DNA from: an uncultured bacterium | GTDB lineage: Bacteria; Desulfobacterota; Binatia; HRBIN30 | Direction of reading: 5' to 3' | Assembly: GCA_937975525.1 (NCBI GenBank) | Contig: CALJUJ010000693.1 | Coordinates: 1 to 9,906 of the forward strand | DNA: 9,906 nt | In this document: in pieces, positions 1 to 5,866 of the stretch | Position numbering within the stretch: the stretch's first letter is position 1 | Layout: each line of letters opens with the position of its first letter | Made by a program: the position numbers and the translations under genes | Notes under the pieces: model-generated | The model's database searches: none | What the model saw: the letters and a program-made list of their open reading frames with translations, nothing else | Told to the model about the DNA's origin: nothing

Positions 1-130
1 GCACGACGGCGGCGGCGACGATGATCCACGGGGCTTCGCGACGGGCCAGGGCACCCAGGAGCGGCGCGCTCAGGTTGCGTACGTTCGTCGGCCGGACGCT
101 CGAGCGGGCTCTGGGAGAACTTGGTTGCAT
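1..130 (-). CDS. N-terminal end of an unidentified, probably membrane protein (partial)
   Basis: Only the first 43 codons lie in the window, read from an ATG at 130 down to the left edge. The start of the protein is MQPSSPRARSSVRP. A basic, Pro/Ser-rich stretch is followed from about residue 34 by a hydrophobic run (PWIIVAAAVV) that looks like the beginning of a membrane segment. It is the next gene after waaF on the same strand, 65 nt downstream, so it probably belongs to the same lipopolysaccharide or cell-envelope operon. An O-antigen ligase/polymerase, a lipid exporter or a membrane glycosyltransferase would all fit, but nothing visible decides between them. No good ribosome binding site precedes this ATG. 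The frame stays open upstream into the end of waaF, but no ATG, GTG or TTG was seen in that stretch. Confidence 0.5.
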   Translation of the reverse strand, partial: MQPSSPRARSSVRPTNVRNLSAPLLGALARREAPWIIVAAAVV

Positions 131-195
131 CGCATCGCTGACCCGAAGGATCTGCCTAGCACACTTGCGGTTCGCTGGGCGACGCGCGGGCTCGG

Positions 196-1233
196 TCAGG
201 AGGACATTGCCGCATCCAAGGCGGCTGCAACTTCGCCCGGGGCGACGTCGCGCAGGCAGCGGTAGTGACCGAAGCGACAGGTGCGGTCGAGGCAGGGGCT
301 GCAGTCGATGCCGTGGTACACGACCCGCGCCCGCGGGCCGAGCGGTGCCGTGCGGCCGGGCCGGGTCGAACCGAAGATCCCGATCGTCGGAAGCCCCAGG
401 GCGCCGGCGACGTGCATGGCGCCCGAGTCGTTGCCGACGAAGGCGGAACAGAGCGACAGCAGTGCGACCAGAGAGCCGACGTCGGTTTCGCCGGCGGCGA
501 CGATCGCCCCATGGCGCGCCGCCGCCGCCACCTGCTCGGCCATGGCGCGCTCCCCGGGGCTGCCGACGACCACGCATTCCGCCCCGCGTTCGTCGGCCAA
601 CCGGTCGACGAGCGCGGCAAAGTGCTCGATCGGCCACTGCTTGGCGGGGCCGTAGGCCGCTCCCGCAGCGAGCGCCACGAGCGCTCCGCCGGCGCGGCGA
701 CGCCGCGCGGACAGCCAACTCTCCATCGCCGTACGACGTCCGGCATCGACGTCGATCGAGAAGTCGTCGGCGGTACCCTCGATGTCGGGCGCTTCGCGCA
801 ACAGCTGCAGTCGATAGTGCACCTGATGGCCCTGCAGCGCCCCATGCCCGCGAGCGACGCCCACCGTCAGCAGCGGCCTCCGAGCATCACGTGCGTAGCC
901 CACCCGTTGCGGAATGCCCGCTGCCGCAAACCACAGGGCGCTTTGGAAGCTGTCGGGGAAGAGCACTCCCAGATCGTAGGCGTCACGGCGCAAGCGCGTC
1001 ACCAGTCGGACCTGATCGCCCACGCCCCTCCAGCCGGGGCGGATGCGGTATCCGATCACCTCATCGACCCAGGCCGCACCGGCGAAGAACGAAGCGAGCT
1101 CGGCACGGATCAGAATCGCCAACCGCGCGTCCGGATAGGCGGCGCGCAAGGCGCGCAGCGCCGGCTGGCTCATCACCACGTCGCCCAGCCAATTGACCTG
1201 ACGGACGACGATGCGCTTCGGGGATTGGTTCAT
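196..1233 (-). CDS. waaF: ADP-heptose:LPS heptosyltransferase II (glycosyltransferase family 9)
   Basis: The 345-residue protein has the usual WaaF/RfaF length (about 350). Family members transfer the second L-glycero-D-manno-heptose from ADP-heptose to the lipopolysaccharide inner core at the cytoplasmic face of the inner membrane. Visible features are an N-terminal GT-B start, RIVVRQVNWLGDVVMSQPAL (residues 7-26), with the family's W-x-GD-xx-MSQ pattern; the sugar-nucleotide region GAAYGPAKQWP (191-201); GNDSGAMHVAGALGLPT (267-283); and a C-terminal four-Cys block, C311-x2-C314-x4-C319-x6-C326 including FGHYRCL, typical of heptosyltransferase II. The start is ATG 1233. The longer open frame reaching 2481 runs antisense to the dehydrogenase and is not coding. 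No clear ribosome binding site precedes the ATG. The gene is divergent from the dehydrogenase. WaaC or WaaQ are the alternatives, less likely given the MSQ motif and Cys block. Confidence 0.9.
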   Translation of the reverse strand: MNQSPKRIVVRQVNWLGDVVMSQPALRALRAAYPDARLAILIRAELASFFAGAAWVDEVIGYRIRPGWRGVGDQVRLVTRLRRDAYDLGVLFPDSFQSALWFAAAGIPQRVGYARDARRPLLTVGVARGHGALQGHQVHYRLQLLREAPDIEGTADDFSIDVDAGRRTAMESWLSARRRRAGGALVALAAGAAYGPAKQWPIEHFAALVDRLADERGAECVVVGSPGERAMAEQVAAAARHGAIVAAGETDVGSLVALLSLCSAFVGNDSGAMHVAGALGLPTIGIFGSTRPGRTAPLGPRARVVYHGIDCSPCLDRTCRFGHYRCLRDVAPGEVAAALDAAMSS

Positions 1234-1317
1234 GGTTCGCCGATTCGACTTAGTGCACGCCACCGCAGTGGTCCAGGGTGGCGGGTCGTGCCTCATTCTG
1301 ATCTTCGCCGGGGCAAG

Positions 1318-1385
1318 ACCGGGACAGCCCCCATGGGCGCCTAGCGGCCCGGAGGGTACTAGCGAACCATGGGGACGGTCCCCGT
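1318..1385. repeat. REP-like inverted repeat in the divergent intergenic region
   Basis: Bases 1318-1336 (ACCGGGACAGCCCCCATGG) pair with the reverse complement of 1367-1385 (ACGGGGACCGTCCCCATGG) at 16 of 19 positions without gaps; the spacer is 30 nt. The right arm contains a perfect 13-bp palindrome, GGGGAC-G-GTCCCC (1371-1383). Two facing GC-rich palindromic units of about 20 bp are the layout of REP/BIME elements mobilised by RAYT transposases. No transposase is present here, so that origin is inferred. The element lies between waaF and the dehydrogenase and could instead act as a terminator-like or regulatory stem-loop for either gene. Confidence 0.55.
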
Positions 1386-1467
1386 CGGTTCGCCGGAATC
1401 GAACGGAGAAGCTGCGGGCTGCCGAGCGCTCCTTGACATCGGCAATGGGGATCGGCTGTGTCGTTGC

Positions 1468-1755
1468 ATGAGCCAGAGCAGCCAGCTGACGCAAGTGCGT
1501 GCGGGAATGGAGATCGTCTACGGTGGCGACCGTGTGCTCCGTGTCCCGGCCGCCGTCGCCGAGCGCTTCGCTCCCGGCGATGCCTTGATGGTCGTCGCGG
1601 CGACCGGTGAGCTGCTGCACGTACCCGCCGCAGAGCGCGCCGTCGCCGACCGGGCGGTCACCGCGGCCGAACAGGCGTTCCGGCGCATGGGCGGGGTGCG
1701 GGACGATGCGATCTCGGCGTTGTACGAAGGCGTCGCCGCGCGGGTCGCCGACTAA
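1468..1755 (+). CDS. N-terminal part of a ProA-like aldehyde dehydrogenase, ended by in-frame TAA
   Basis: Read from ATG 1468, these 95 codons end at TAA 1753-1755 and are in the same frame as the dehydrogenase body that follows. Residues 14-50 form a small domain (MEIVYGG, VLRVPAAVAERF, LLHVPAAERAV) that normal ProA lacks. Residues 57-95 align with the first helices of the glutamate-5-semialdehyde dehydrogenase fold: ISALYEGVAARVAD corresponds to ProA VLEKIADELEAQ. The missing continuation (AVWAETALADERDVAAARQRG, in part resembling ProA ILNANAQDVADARANG) lies directly after the TAA, so this is half of a split gene and not an independent protein. The start is uncertain: ATG 1507 (MEIVYGG) fits the domain edge best. 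ATG 1369 has GGAGGG 12 nt upstream, but it would add a low-complexity leader and lies inside the inverted repeat. Confidence 0.6.
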   Translation: MSQSSQLTQVRAGMEIVYGGDRVLRVPAAVAERFAPGDALMVVAATGELLHVPAAERAVADRAVTAAEQAFRRMGGVRDDAISALYEGVAARVAD

Positions 1756-1758
1756 GCC

Positions 1759-2976
1759 GTGTGGGCGGAGACCGCCCTTGCCGACGAGCGCGACGTCGCC
1801 GCGGCGCGGCAGCGCGGCCGCTCGACGACACGTCTGGTCGCCGACGCCAAGCTGCGAGACGGCATGATCGAAGGCCTGCGGGGCTGGATCGCGGCGCCGA
1901 GCCGGCGTGGGCAGTTGATCGAGACCGTCGAGCACCCGGGTTGGCGCGTCGATCTCGTCGCCGCCGAGCTCGGCATAGTCGGCTTCGTGTTCGAGGGTCG
2001 CCCCAACGTCCTCGCCGATGCCACCGGCGTGCTGCGCGGCGGCAACACCGTCGTGTTCCGCATCGGTCGCGACGCGCTCGGAACGGCGCGCGCCATCATG
2101 GACGGAGCGTTGCTCCCGTCGCTGGAAGAGGCGGGATTGCCCGCCGGTTCGGTCGCACTCGTCGACAGCCCCGCCCACGCGGCCGGCGGGGCGCGGTTCT
2201 CGGATGCGCGCCTGGCGCGCGCCGTGGCGCGTGGGTCGGGCGCCGCCGTGGCGACGCGCGGGGCGCTGGCGCGCCAGGCGGGGGTTGCGGTGAGCCTGCA
2301 CGGCACCGGCGGCGCCTGGATCGTCGCGGGGGAGAGCGCCTCGGCGGACGCGCTCGCGGCGGCGGTGGTCGGGTCTCTCGATCGCAAGGTCTGCAATACG
2401 CTCAACGTCTGCTGCCTGCCGCGTCGGCGCGCGGACGAGTTGGTCCCCGTCTTTCTCACGGCCCTCGAGGAATCGGCGCAACGCCGCGGCCAGGCATTCA
2501 AGCTACACGTGGTGCGCGGTGACGAGGCGCACGTCCCCGCCGCGCCGTTCGAACGCAACGTGTCGATCCGCCGCGCGGACGGCGACGTCGTCGAGGCACA
2601 AGCGGAGTTGCTGGACGAGTCCGACCTCGGCCGCGAGTGGGAGTGGGAGGAATCGCCGGAGGTCACGCTCAAGATCGTCGACAGCGTCACCGCCGCGGTC
2701 GACCTGTTCAATCGCTACAGCCCGCAGTTCGTGGCGAGTTTGGTCAGCGCCGATGCCGAGGAGCACGAGCGGTTCTACGCGGCGGTGAATGCGCCCTTCG
2801 TCGGCAATGGCTTCACGCGTTGGGTCGACGGCCAGTATGCGCTGTGCCGTCCCGAGCTCGGCCTGTCGAACTGGCAGGGCGGCCGTTTGTTCGGCCGCGG
2901 CGGCGTGCTCTCCGGGGACAGCGTGTACACGGTTCGAACGCGCGTGACGCAGAGCGATCCGTCCATTCATCGTTGA
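1759..2976 (+). CDS. ProA-like aldehyde dehydrogenase, main body (split gene)
   Basis: The 405 residues from GTG 1759 hold nearly the whole NAD(P)-dependent aldehyde dehydrogenase fold of the glutamate-5-semialdehyde dehydrogenase type. Landmarks are FEGRPNVLADATG (79-90, ProA YEARPNV), GNTVVFRIG (95-103), the catalytic-cysteine segment KVCNTLNVCC with Cys212 (ProA STCNT), the acidic EWEWEESPEV (293-302) and GFTRWVDGQY (351-360, ProA STRFTDGGQF). GTG 1759 comes one codon after TAA 1753-1755 with no ribosome binding site, and homology to ProA continues upstream across the stop. It is therefore more likely the rest of a broken or read-through gene than a true start. The full frame 1468-2976 would give about 502 residues, longer than ProA (about 417). 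No proB lies nearby, so a role in proline synthesis is not supported; the true substrate is unknown. The next gene starts 49 nt downstream. Confidence 0.8.
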   Translation: MWAETALADERDVAAARQRGRSTTRLVADAKLRDGMIEGLRGWIAAPSRRGQLIETVEHPGWRVDLVAAELGIVGFVFEGRPNVLADATGVLRGGNTVVFRIGRDALGTARAIMDGALLPSLEEAGLPAGSVALVDSPAHAAGGARFSDARLARAVARGSGAAVATRGALARQAGVAVSLHGTGGAWIVAGESASADALAAAVVGSLDRKVCNTLNVCCLPRRRADELVPVFLTALEESAQRRGQAFKLHVVRGDEAHVPAAPFERNVSIRRADGDVVEAQAELLDESDLGREWEWEESPEVTLKIVDSVTAAVDLFNRYSPQFVASLVSADAEEHERFYAAVNAPFVGNGFTRWVDGQYALCRPELGLSNWQGGRLFGRGGVLSGDSVYTVRTRVTQSDPSIHR

Positions 2977-3025
2977 GACGGAGTCGGCTCCTTTCCTTGA
3001 CCTGCGGCGCGCCGATGGAACATGA

Positions 3026-3922
3026 ATGCCGGTCATGCCCAGGGTGAAGAGCAACGGAATCGAGATCGAGTACGATACGTTCGGGAGCGAGGACGCCGAG
3101 CCCCTGCTGCTGATCATGGGGTTGGGCTCGCAGATGATTCTCTGGCGTGAAGCCTTCTGCGAAGCGCTCGCGGCGCGTGGCCACTTCGTGATTCGCTTCG
3201 ACAATCGCGACATCGGCAAGTCGACCTACCTCGAAGACCTCGGAGTGCCGGACATCCCGACGTTGATCGGCAAGGTCTTCCAGGGGGAAGAGGCGCGGGC
3301 GCCGTACGCGCTGACCGACATGGCCGAGGACGGCTTCGGTCTCCTCAGCGCACTCGGCATCGACAGTGCGCACGTATGCGGCGTGTCGATGGGAGGCATG
3401 GTCGCGCAGACGATGGCTCTGGAGCGCCCGACGCGTGTGCGCAGCCTGACGTCGATCATGTCGACCACCGGCGACCGCGACCTGCCGCCGCCGCAACCGG
3501 AAGCGCTCGCTGCCTTGATGCAGCCGCCGGTCGCCACGGTCGAAGGTGTGGTGGAGCGCGCGCTGAGCATCTTTCAGGCGATCGGCAGCCCGGCGTATCC
3601 GATGCCGGTCGAGGAGGTCGCCGCCCGTGCCCGCGAGCAGTTCGAGCGCGGCTTCAACCCGGCAGGCATGGCGCGCCAGTTCGCTGCGATCCTCACCCAG
3701 CAGGGCCGGCGCGAAGCGCTGGCGAGCCTGCGGCTGCCGGCTCTGGTCATCCACGGCGATGCCGATGCACTGGTGCCGATCGAGTGCGGCCGGGCGACCG
3801 CGCCGGCGATCCCGGGCGCTGCGACGCTGGGGCGCGAGGGCATGGGCCATGGCCTTCCCGAGCCGCTGTGGCCGCGGATCATCGATGCGATCGCCGGAGT
3901 GACGGCGAGCGCCCGCAACTGA
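3026..3922 (+). CDS. Alpha/beta-fold hydrolase
   Basis: This is a complete 298-residue alpha/beta hydrolase of the usual length. The oxyanion-hole region is LLLIMGLGSQ (27-36), and DNRDIGKST (59-67) is the typical strand-4 turn. The nucleophile elbow is GVSMGG with Ser121, followed by MVAQTMALERP. The acid is Asp247 in VIHGDADALVP, and the base is His275 in GMGHGLP. All three catalytic residues are present, so the enzyme should be active as an esterase, lipase or C-C/ester hydrolase; the substrate cannot be told from the sequence. There is no signal peptide, so it is probably cytoplasmic. Start ATG 3026 has GGAA 5 nt upstream; ATG 3035 (MPRVKSNGIEIEY) is a close alternative and also fits the family's N-terminus. 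It lies 49 nt after the dehydrogenase and 75 nt before tetR, so it may belong to either unit. Confidence 0.93.
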   Translation: MPVMPRVKSNGIEIEYDTFGSEDAEPLLLIMGLGSQMILWREAFCEALAARGHFVIRFDNRDIGKSTYLEDLGVPDIPTLIGKVFQGEEARAPYALTDMAEDGFGLLSALGIDSAHVCGVSMGGMVAQTMALERPTRVRSLTSIMSTTGDRDLPPPQPEALAALMQPPVATVEGVVERALSIFQAIGSPAYPMPVEEVAARAREQFERGFNPAGMARQFAAILTQQGRREALASLRLPALVIHGDADALVPIECGRATAPAIPGAATLGREGMGHGLPEPLWPRIIDAIAGVTASARN

Positions 3923-3973
3923 GCAAGGGCGCAGTGCCGGCTGGACATCGCGTCGGCCCTCGGCTAGAACCAG

Positions 3974-3993
3974 AATCGGATTCGTATTCGATT
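3974..3993. promoter_or_regulatory. Candidate TetR operator palindrome
   Basis: AATCGGATTCGTATTCGATT reads as its own reverse complement at 16 of 20 positions (consensus AATCGRATWCGWATYCGATT). It also contains the perfect shorter palindrome GAATC-G-GATTC (3973-3983). It ends 4 nt before the ATG of the TetR gene, and its AT content contrasts with the GC-rich surroundings. TetR proteins usually bind such dyads overlapping their own promoter, so autorepression of tetR and the diiron gene is the likely role. Binding itself is inferred. Confidence 0.6.
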
Positions 3994-3997
3994 TCAA

Positions 3998-4684
3998 ATG
4001 AAGCGCCGACCCGCCGCCAAAGCTCCGCGCCGTCTGCGTTCCGTCGCCCGCCCGAAGCAGGCGCGCAGTGAACGCACCCTGTATCGCATCCTCGACGTCG
4101 CCGAGACCCTGATCGAGCGCCGCGGCCTCGGCGATGTGTCGATTCCCGAGATCGTCCGGCGCGCCGGCTCTTCGGTCGGTGGCTTCTACGCCCGCTTCCG
4201 CGACAAGAACGAGCTGCTCCACGCGCTCGAGGAGCGCTTCTTCGAAGAGCTGCTCGATCGCCTCGACGCCCTCGCCGATACCGACCGCTGGCGGGATGCC
4301 GACGTCGACACCGTCGTCGCCGCCTGTCTCGCCGAGCTGATGCGCACCGCCCACGAACGCCGCAATCTTCTCGCGGCCTTCCTCGCGCGCGCCGCGCAGG
4401 ACCCCGAGGCCCGCGCCGAGGCGGTCCGCTTCCGCGGCGAGGCCACCCAGCGCATGGTCACCCTGTTTCGCTCGATGGGCGCCGCATCCGCTCATCCCGA
4501 CCCGCCGACGGCCATCGCCGTCGCCGTTCAGGTCGCCTTCGCGCTCGTCCAACAGCGTCTGCTCGCCGACGCCGACGCAGCCGGCGAGCTCGATGACGCG
4601 GCGCTGCAACGCGAGCTGCACCGCCTGCTCGTTCCCTATCTCGGTTTCGAATCTCGCCGGTCCACACGAAGCCGCACCGGCTGA
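3998..4684 (+). CDS. TetR/AcrR-family transcriptional regulator
   Basis: The 228-residue protein has a basic N-terminal arm (residues 1-24, rich in Arg and Lys) and a TetR DNA-binding domain. Helix 1 is around LYRILDVAETLIERRG (28-43). The helix-turn-helix is VSIPEIVRRAGSSVGGFYAR (47-66), ending in the family signature FYARFRDKNELLHAL. The remaining roughly 150 residues form the variable helical ligand-binding and dimerisation domain. The ligand is unknown; small hydrophobic compounds or acyl-CoAs are common in the family. The start ATG 3998 lies directly behind the 3974-3993 palindrome with almost no room for a Shine-Dalgarno sequence, so the transcript may be nearly leaderless. The stop is 18 nt before the next ATG, so the regulator and the diiron protein are very probably co-transcribed. 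Confidence 0.94.
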   Translation: MKRRPAAKAPRRLRSVARPKQARSERTLYRILDVAETLIERRGLGDVSIPEIVRRAGSSVGGFYARFRDKNELLHALEERFFEELLDRLDALADTDRWRDADVDTVVAACLAELMRTAHERRNLLAAFLARAAQDPEARAEAVRFRGEATQRMVTLFRSMGAASAHPDPPTAIAVAVQVAFALVQQRLLADADAAGELDDAALQRELHRLLVPYLGFESRRSTRSRTG

Positions 4685-4692
4685 AGCCCAAC

Positions 4693-4697
4693 GGAGG
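4693..4697 (+). promoter_or_regulatory. Strong ribosome binding site of the diiron protein gene
   Basis: GGAGG lies 5 nt before ATG 4703. It is the clearest Shine-Dalgarno sequence in the window and fixes that start. Several other genes here have weak or no such site, which suggests the diiron protein is made in larger amounts than its regulator from the shared transcript. Confidence 0.8.
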
Positions 4698-4702
4698 ATC
4701 CC

Positions 4703-5827
4703 ATGGAGTACACCCAACGCAACCCGCTGCCGCTCCCCGCCTCGGGCCCGCTCGGGGCGGTCAGCGCCACCATCGACACCGTGTTCGATTGGGAGTACGC
4801 GCTGCGCCGCCAGAACCTGCTGGCCCTCTACGAAAAGGGCAAGGCCCTCGCCTGGAACGCCAGCGATCTCGATTGGAGCGTCGACGTCGACGTCGAGAGA
4901 ATGATGGCCGAACGCGCCGCCGCCGGCGCCGGATCCATCGTCAACAGCGTCATGGCGCCGCCCAAGCCGCTCCCCGACGCCGAGCTCATGCAGATGCAGC
5001 TCAACATGAACGCCTTCATGCTGTCGCAATTCCTCCACGGTGAGCAGGGCGCACTCGTCGCTACCGCGAAGATCGTGCAAACGGCTCCCTGGGAAGAAGC
5101 GAAGTTCTACGCCGCCAACCAGGTCTCCGACGAAGCGAGACACGTCGAGGTCTACCACCGCTACCTCACCGAGAAGCTCGGGCTCTCGTACGAGGTCCAC
5201 CCCAGCCTCCAGCGCCTGCTCGACGACATCATCGAGGACTCACGCTGGGACGTCACCTACCTCGGAATGCAAATCATGGTCGAAGGCCTCGCGCTGGCCG
5301 CGTTCGGCATGATGAAGCTGATGATGGCCGGCGAACCCCTCATCCAGGACATCACCTCCCGCATCATGCAAGACGAAGCACGCCACGTCGGCTTCGGTGT
5401 GCTGTCGCTGCAGAACGTCTACACCCAGGAGATGTCGTCGACCGAGCTGCGCGAGCGCGAGGACTTCGTCATCGAGGCCACCCATCTTCTGCGTGAACGC
5501 TTGCTGATGACGCCGGTGTTCGAACGCCTGGGATGGGACGTCGACCTCTGGGTCGAATGGGCGAAGAACACACCGTTCATGATCGGCTTCCGGCAGATGA
5601 CGTTCTCGAAAATCGTCCCCAACCTGAAGCGACTCGGCCTGCTGACGCCACGGGTGCGCGAGGCCTACGGCAAGATGGACCTGCTGCGGTTCGAGCATCT
5701 GAAGGACTCGATCGACGAGCCCGACGTCGCTCCCCCCGAAGAGCTGGTCCAGCTCCTCATGCAGTTCCTCGCCAACGCTCCGGCGGGCGGGACGAACGAA
5801 ATTCCGAGCCTACGTGTTTCGCAGTGA
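4703..5827 (+). CDS. R2-like ferritin-superfamily diiron protein, putative oxygenase/oxidase
   Basis: The 374-residue soluble protein carries the complete carboxylate-bridged diiron ligand set of a four-helix bundle. The ligands are Glu114 (HGEQGAL), Glu144 and His147 (SDEARHVEVY), Glu194 (MVEGLAL), and Glu225 and His228 (QDEARHVGF). The spacings Glu114-Glu144 (30) and Glu194-Glu225 (31) resemble ribonucleotide reductase R2 and R2-like oxidases. The extra His used by AurF-type N-oxygenases, four residues before the last ExxH, is not there (Ile221). An O2-activating oxidase or oxygenase is expected; the substrate is unknown. Both half-sites share the motif DEARHV. Residues 57-66 form an acidic patch, DWSVDVDVER. 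The gene follows tetR by 18 nt and ends just before a hairpin. A plain iron-storage role is less likely because of the length and the regulator partner. Dedicated reductase partners are not seen nearby. Confidence 0.9.
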   Translation: MEYTQRNPLPLPASGPLGAVSATIDTVFDWEYALRRQNLLALYEKGKALAWNASDLDWSVDVDVERMMAERAAAGAGSIVNSVMAPPKPLPDAELMQMQLNMNAFMLSQFLHGEQGALVATAKIVQTAPWEEAKFYAANQVSDEARHVEVYHRYLTEKLGLSYEVHPSLQRLLDDIIEDSRWDVTYLGMQIMVEGLALAAFGMMKLMMAGEPLIQDITSRIMQDEARHVGFGVLSLQNVYTQEMSSTELREREDFVIEATHLLRERLLMTPVFERLGWDVDLWVEWAKNTPFMIGFRQMTFSKIVPNLKRLGLLTPRVREAYGKMDLLRFEHLKDSIDEPDVAPPEELVQLLMQFLANAPAGGTNEIPSLRVSQ

Positions 5828-5829
5828 AG

Positions 5830-5858
5830 GGTAGGGCGGCGCGCGGCGCCGCCCTACC
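5830..5858. terminator. GC-rich hairpin between convergent genes, probable bidirectional terminator
   Basis: A perfect 13-bp stem (GGTAGGGCGGCGC with GCGCCGCCCTACC) encloses a 3-nt loop. It starts 3 nt after the stop codon of the diiron gene and ends 8 nt before the stop codon of the large minus-strand gene. The position between two converging genes suggests it stops transcription from both sides. There is no T-tract on either side, so it is not a classical Rho-independent terminator; RNA 3'-end protection is an alternative. Confidence 0.6.
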
Positions 5859-5866
5859 GCTCGCGG

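Noticed and set aside
21..1196. Arg-rich plus-strand open frame of 391 codons
   Set aside because: Antisense of waaF, with an extreme Arg/Pro composition typical of shadow frames in GC-rich DNA.
1256..1283. Small stem-loop possibilities (CCAC...GTGG) before waaF
   Set aside because: The stems are only 4-5 bp, expected by chance at this GC content.
1759..1761. GTG 1759 as a genuine start of a shorter dehydrogenase
   Set aside because: No ribosome binding site precedes it, and homology to the ProA fold continues upstream of the TAA; at best it is a restart site.
1234..2481. Extension of the waaF frame upstream to 2481
   Set aside because: It is antisense to the ProA-like gene. The WaaF N-terminus begins exactly at the ATG at 1233, and the extension shows no homology.
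2997..3025. TTGACC resembling a -35 box before the hydrolase gene
   Set aside because: At the required spacing there is only ACATGA touching the start codon, with no convincing -10 element, so I do not call a promoter.
4876..4895. Tandem GTCGAC units in the diiron gene
   Set aside because: They simply encode the acidic stretch SVDVDVE in frame; three short units in coding DNA need no further explanation.
2813..5200. Minus-strand open frame of 795 codons
   Set aside because: It runs antisense across the dehydrogenase end, hydrolase, tetR and diiron genes, all of which have clear family motifs on the plus strand.
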